Shown here one piece after another: positions 62,957 through 64,000 of a DNA stretch of 64,000 nucleotides. Source of the DNA: Pictodentalium vernedei. Its lineage: Eukaryota > Mollusca > Scaphopoda > Dentaliida > Dentaliidae. Both the position numbers and the translations under genes were made by a program. Every line of letters begins with the position of its first letter. The first letter of the stretch is position 1. The notes under the pieces are model-generated. The model ran no database searches and was not told the DNA's origin. It saw only the letters and a list, made by a program, of their open reading frames with translations. The stretch spans positions 446,052,910 to 446,116,909 of the forward strand of contig CM062289.1 of NCBI GenBank assembly GCA_031216915.1, written 5' to 3'.

Positions 62957-62984
62957 CTGAAAGAAGAAAAACAAAATTTTATTT

Positions 62985-63153
62985 AGTTTATGTTCTTGGT
63001 TTGTTTTATGTTTTAGACCTCATAATCTACAGAATAGTATGGGTGGTGGTCTATTTCATATCTTGGGTGCAAGAAAGCCTTCCAGTGGTAAAGAATTGCA
63101 AAGACTTGTTGCACTCAAGGGACAAATTTATCAATTTAATTAACTTGGGTAAG
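62985..63153 (+). mobile_element. MITE family C, partial
   Basis: TGTTCTTGGTTTGTTTTATG to TTATCAATTTAATTAACTTG; only the middle of the element, with a degraded hairpin (CAGTGGTAAAGAATTGC). Confidence 0.65.
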
Positions 63154-63598
63154 GCCTAAAAAAAATTAAAAATCTGTTTCTCAGGCCCTCCCACATGGTC
63201 CTTTTGGCTGCCGCATGCTCTCTTTTTTTTACCAAATGCAAACTTAAAAAAAATAAAAATTAAATGGTTTATGTCGGATATTTTATCAAAGTTAAAAAAA
63301 ATTGATAAATCTGTCCCTTGAGTGAGAAGCATGGGTGGTGGTGTATTTCGTCCCTTGAGAGCAAGAAGGCTTTGCAATGCTAAAGCATTGCAAAGCCTTC
63401 TTGCTCTCAAGGGACGAAATACACCACCGCCCATGCTTCCCTGTAGATTATGAGGCCTAAAACATACCAAGGACATGAACTTTTGGTGGCAAAGAAATAA
63501 TTACAGAAATAAAAAATAAAATAAAAACCTGCTCGCCCGCATGAAATTTTACAACTAATGGCCCGAGAAACAGAAGATCTACTTTGTGTGGCCCAAAA
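63151..63598 (-). mobile_element. MITE family C, full length with internal duplication
   Basis: AAGGCCTAAAAAAAATTAAA to CTTTGTGTGGCC. Near the centre GCATGGGTGGTGGTGTATTT appears before and, inverted, after the hairpin, so it has about 40 bp more symmetric arm than the other copies. Confidence 0.8.
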
Positions 63599-63599
63599 T

Positions 63600-63712
63600 A
63601 TTTTTATTTTAAAGTTTGCACTGATTATAAAAAGAGAGCATGTGGCCGCCTAAAGAACCATGTGGGAGAGCCTGAGAAACAGATTTTTAACTTTTCTAAG
63701 CCTTATCTGTAC
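63600..63712 (+). mobile_element. MITE family C, right fragment
   Basis: AAGTTTGCACTGATTATAAA, GAGAGCATGTGGCCGCC to TTTTTAACTTTTCTAAGCC. It abuts the preceding copy tail to tail. Confidence 0.65.
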
Positions 63713-63825
63713 ACTAACTATAAGAATGAGCACATGTCAGTATATTTTATAATAATTATCAATTCACCCAAAGTTGTTCCCACAAATCCCTTCTACAGTA
63801 GGCATGTCACAATTTCAAAACACAG

Positions 63826-64000
63826 GGTCTGTTTATTTATTTATTTATTTATTGATGTTTAAGGTCACATATTTATGCACAATGGCTAATCATGACCGTG
63901 ACAGTTTTACGGGTGGAAGAAGCCGGAGTACCCGGAGAGAACCACCGAGCAACGACGAGCAGCTGCCAGCTCCCCAACTTCGTAACTCCGCACTGCAGCA
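63826..64000 (-). mobile_element. SINE, cut by the window end
   Basis: TTTATTTATTGATGTTTAAG tail, CACAATGGCTAATCATGACC, then the body up to CGTAACTCCGCACTGCAGCA at 64000. It is nearly identical to 26949-27306; the head lies outside, so tRNA or 5S type is unknown. Confidence 0.88.

Overview
This is eukaryotic, intron-rich, low-GC genomic DNA, most likely from a marine mollusc and probably a bivalve. The case rests on tandem-cored repeats of the bivalve 'pearl' type, mollusc-style SINEs and an intact DIRS retrotransposon; no marker gene fixes the species. There is no bacterial gene organisation. Most long open frames are either transposon genes or chance.

Host gene. One gene runs on the minus strand across the whole window and enters and leaves at the edges. 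I find 13 internal exons (62956-62630 down to 783-706). Each starts with two bases that finish a codon, has an open frame, and ends with one leftover base, so every intron is phase 1. All 12 junction codons are free of stops. The 415 or so visible codons encode a charged, disordered-looking protein: an RS-repeat domain, a short LEEL..EKAL motif, then a chain of 13-31-residue acidic/basic modules, several of them duplicates of each other. The protein may be related to ZC3H11A-type or SR-like nuclear RNA proteins, but the family is not settled.

DIRS retrotransposons. Three copies carry the DIRS hallmark, an internal complementary region (ICR) that joins both outer ends. Copy 2 (27686-34797, minus) is nearly intact: gag with one in-frame TAG, then a single 1089-codon RT-RNase H-tyrosine recombinase frame. 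Copy 1 (9517-12172) lacks gag and most of RT but keeps an intact recombinase; its body is inverted relative to its own termini. Copy 3 (45750-52677, minus) is a decayed relative, itself inserted in a hAT-like element.

Other elements fill the introns. (i) TTAA-flanked MITE families with CCCTTT ends (piggyBac-like), sharing a central hairpin. (ii) A MITE with AGGCC ends and a roughly 60-bp central hairpin. (iii) hAT-like elements, two with perfect 8-bp duplications. (iv) Pogo/Tigger-like MITEs with CAGTGGA ends. (v) SINEs in which one body is carried behind either a tRNA-like or a 5S-rRNA-like head. (vi) About ten elements built from tandem units of roughly 145-170 bp between short inverted ends. 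Nesting is deep, and several insertions can be read against an empty paralogous site in the same window.

Layout: 0-9 kb, exons m, l and k among MITEs and tandem-cored elements; 9.5-12.2 kb, DIRS copy 1; 12.2-15.1 kb, tandem arrays and a 5S SINE in a minisatellite; 15.1-25.2 kb, exons j-f and nested MITEs; 25.2-36.1 kb, SINEs, DIRS copy 2, a hAT in a 5S SINE, and exon e; 36-45 kb, tandem arrays, Tigger and TTAA MITEs, exon d; 45.5-53.2 kb, DIRS copy 3 in a hAT; 53-64 kb, exons c, b and a with more MITEs and SINEs.
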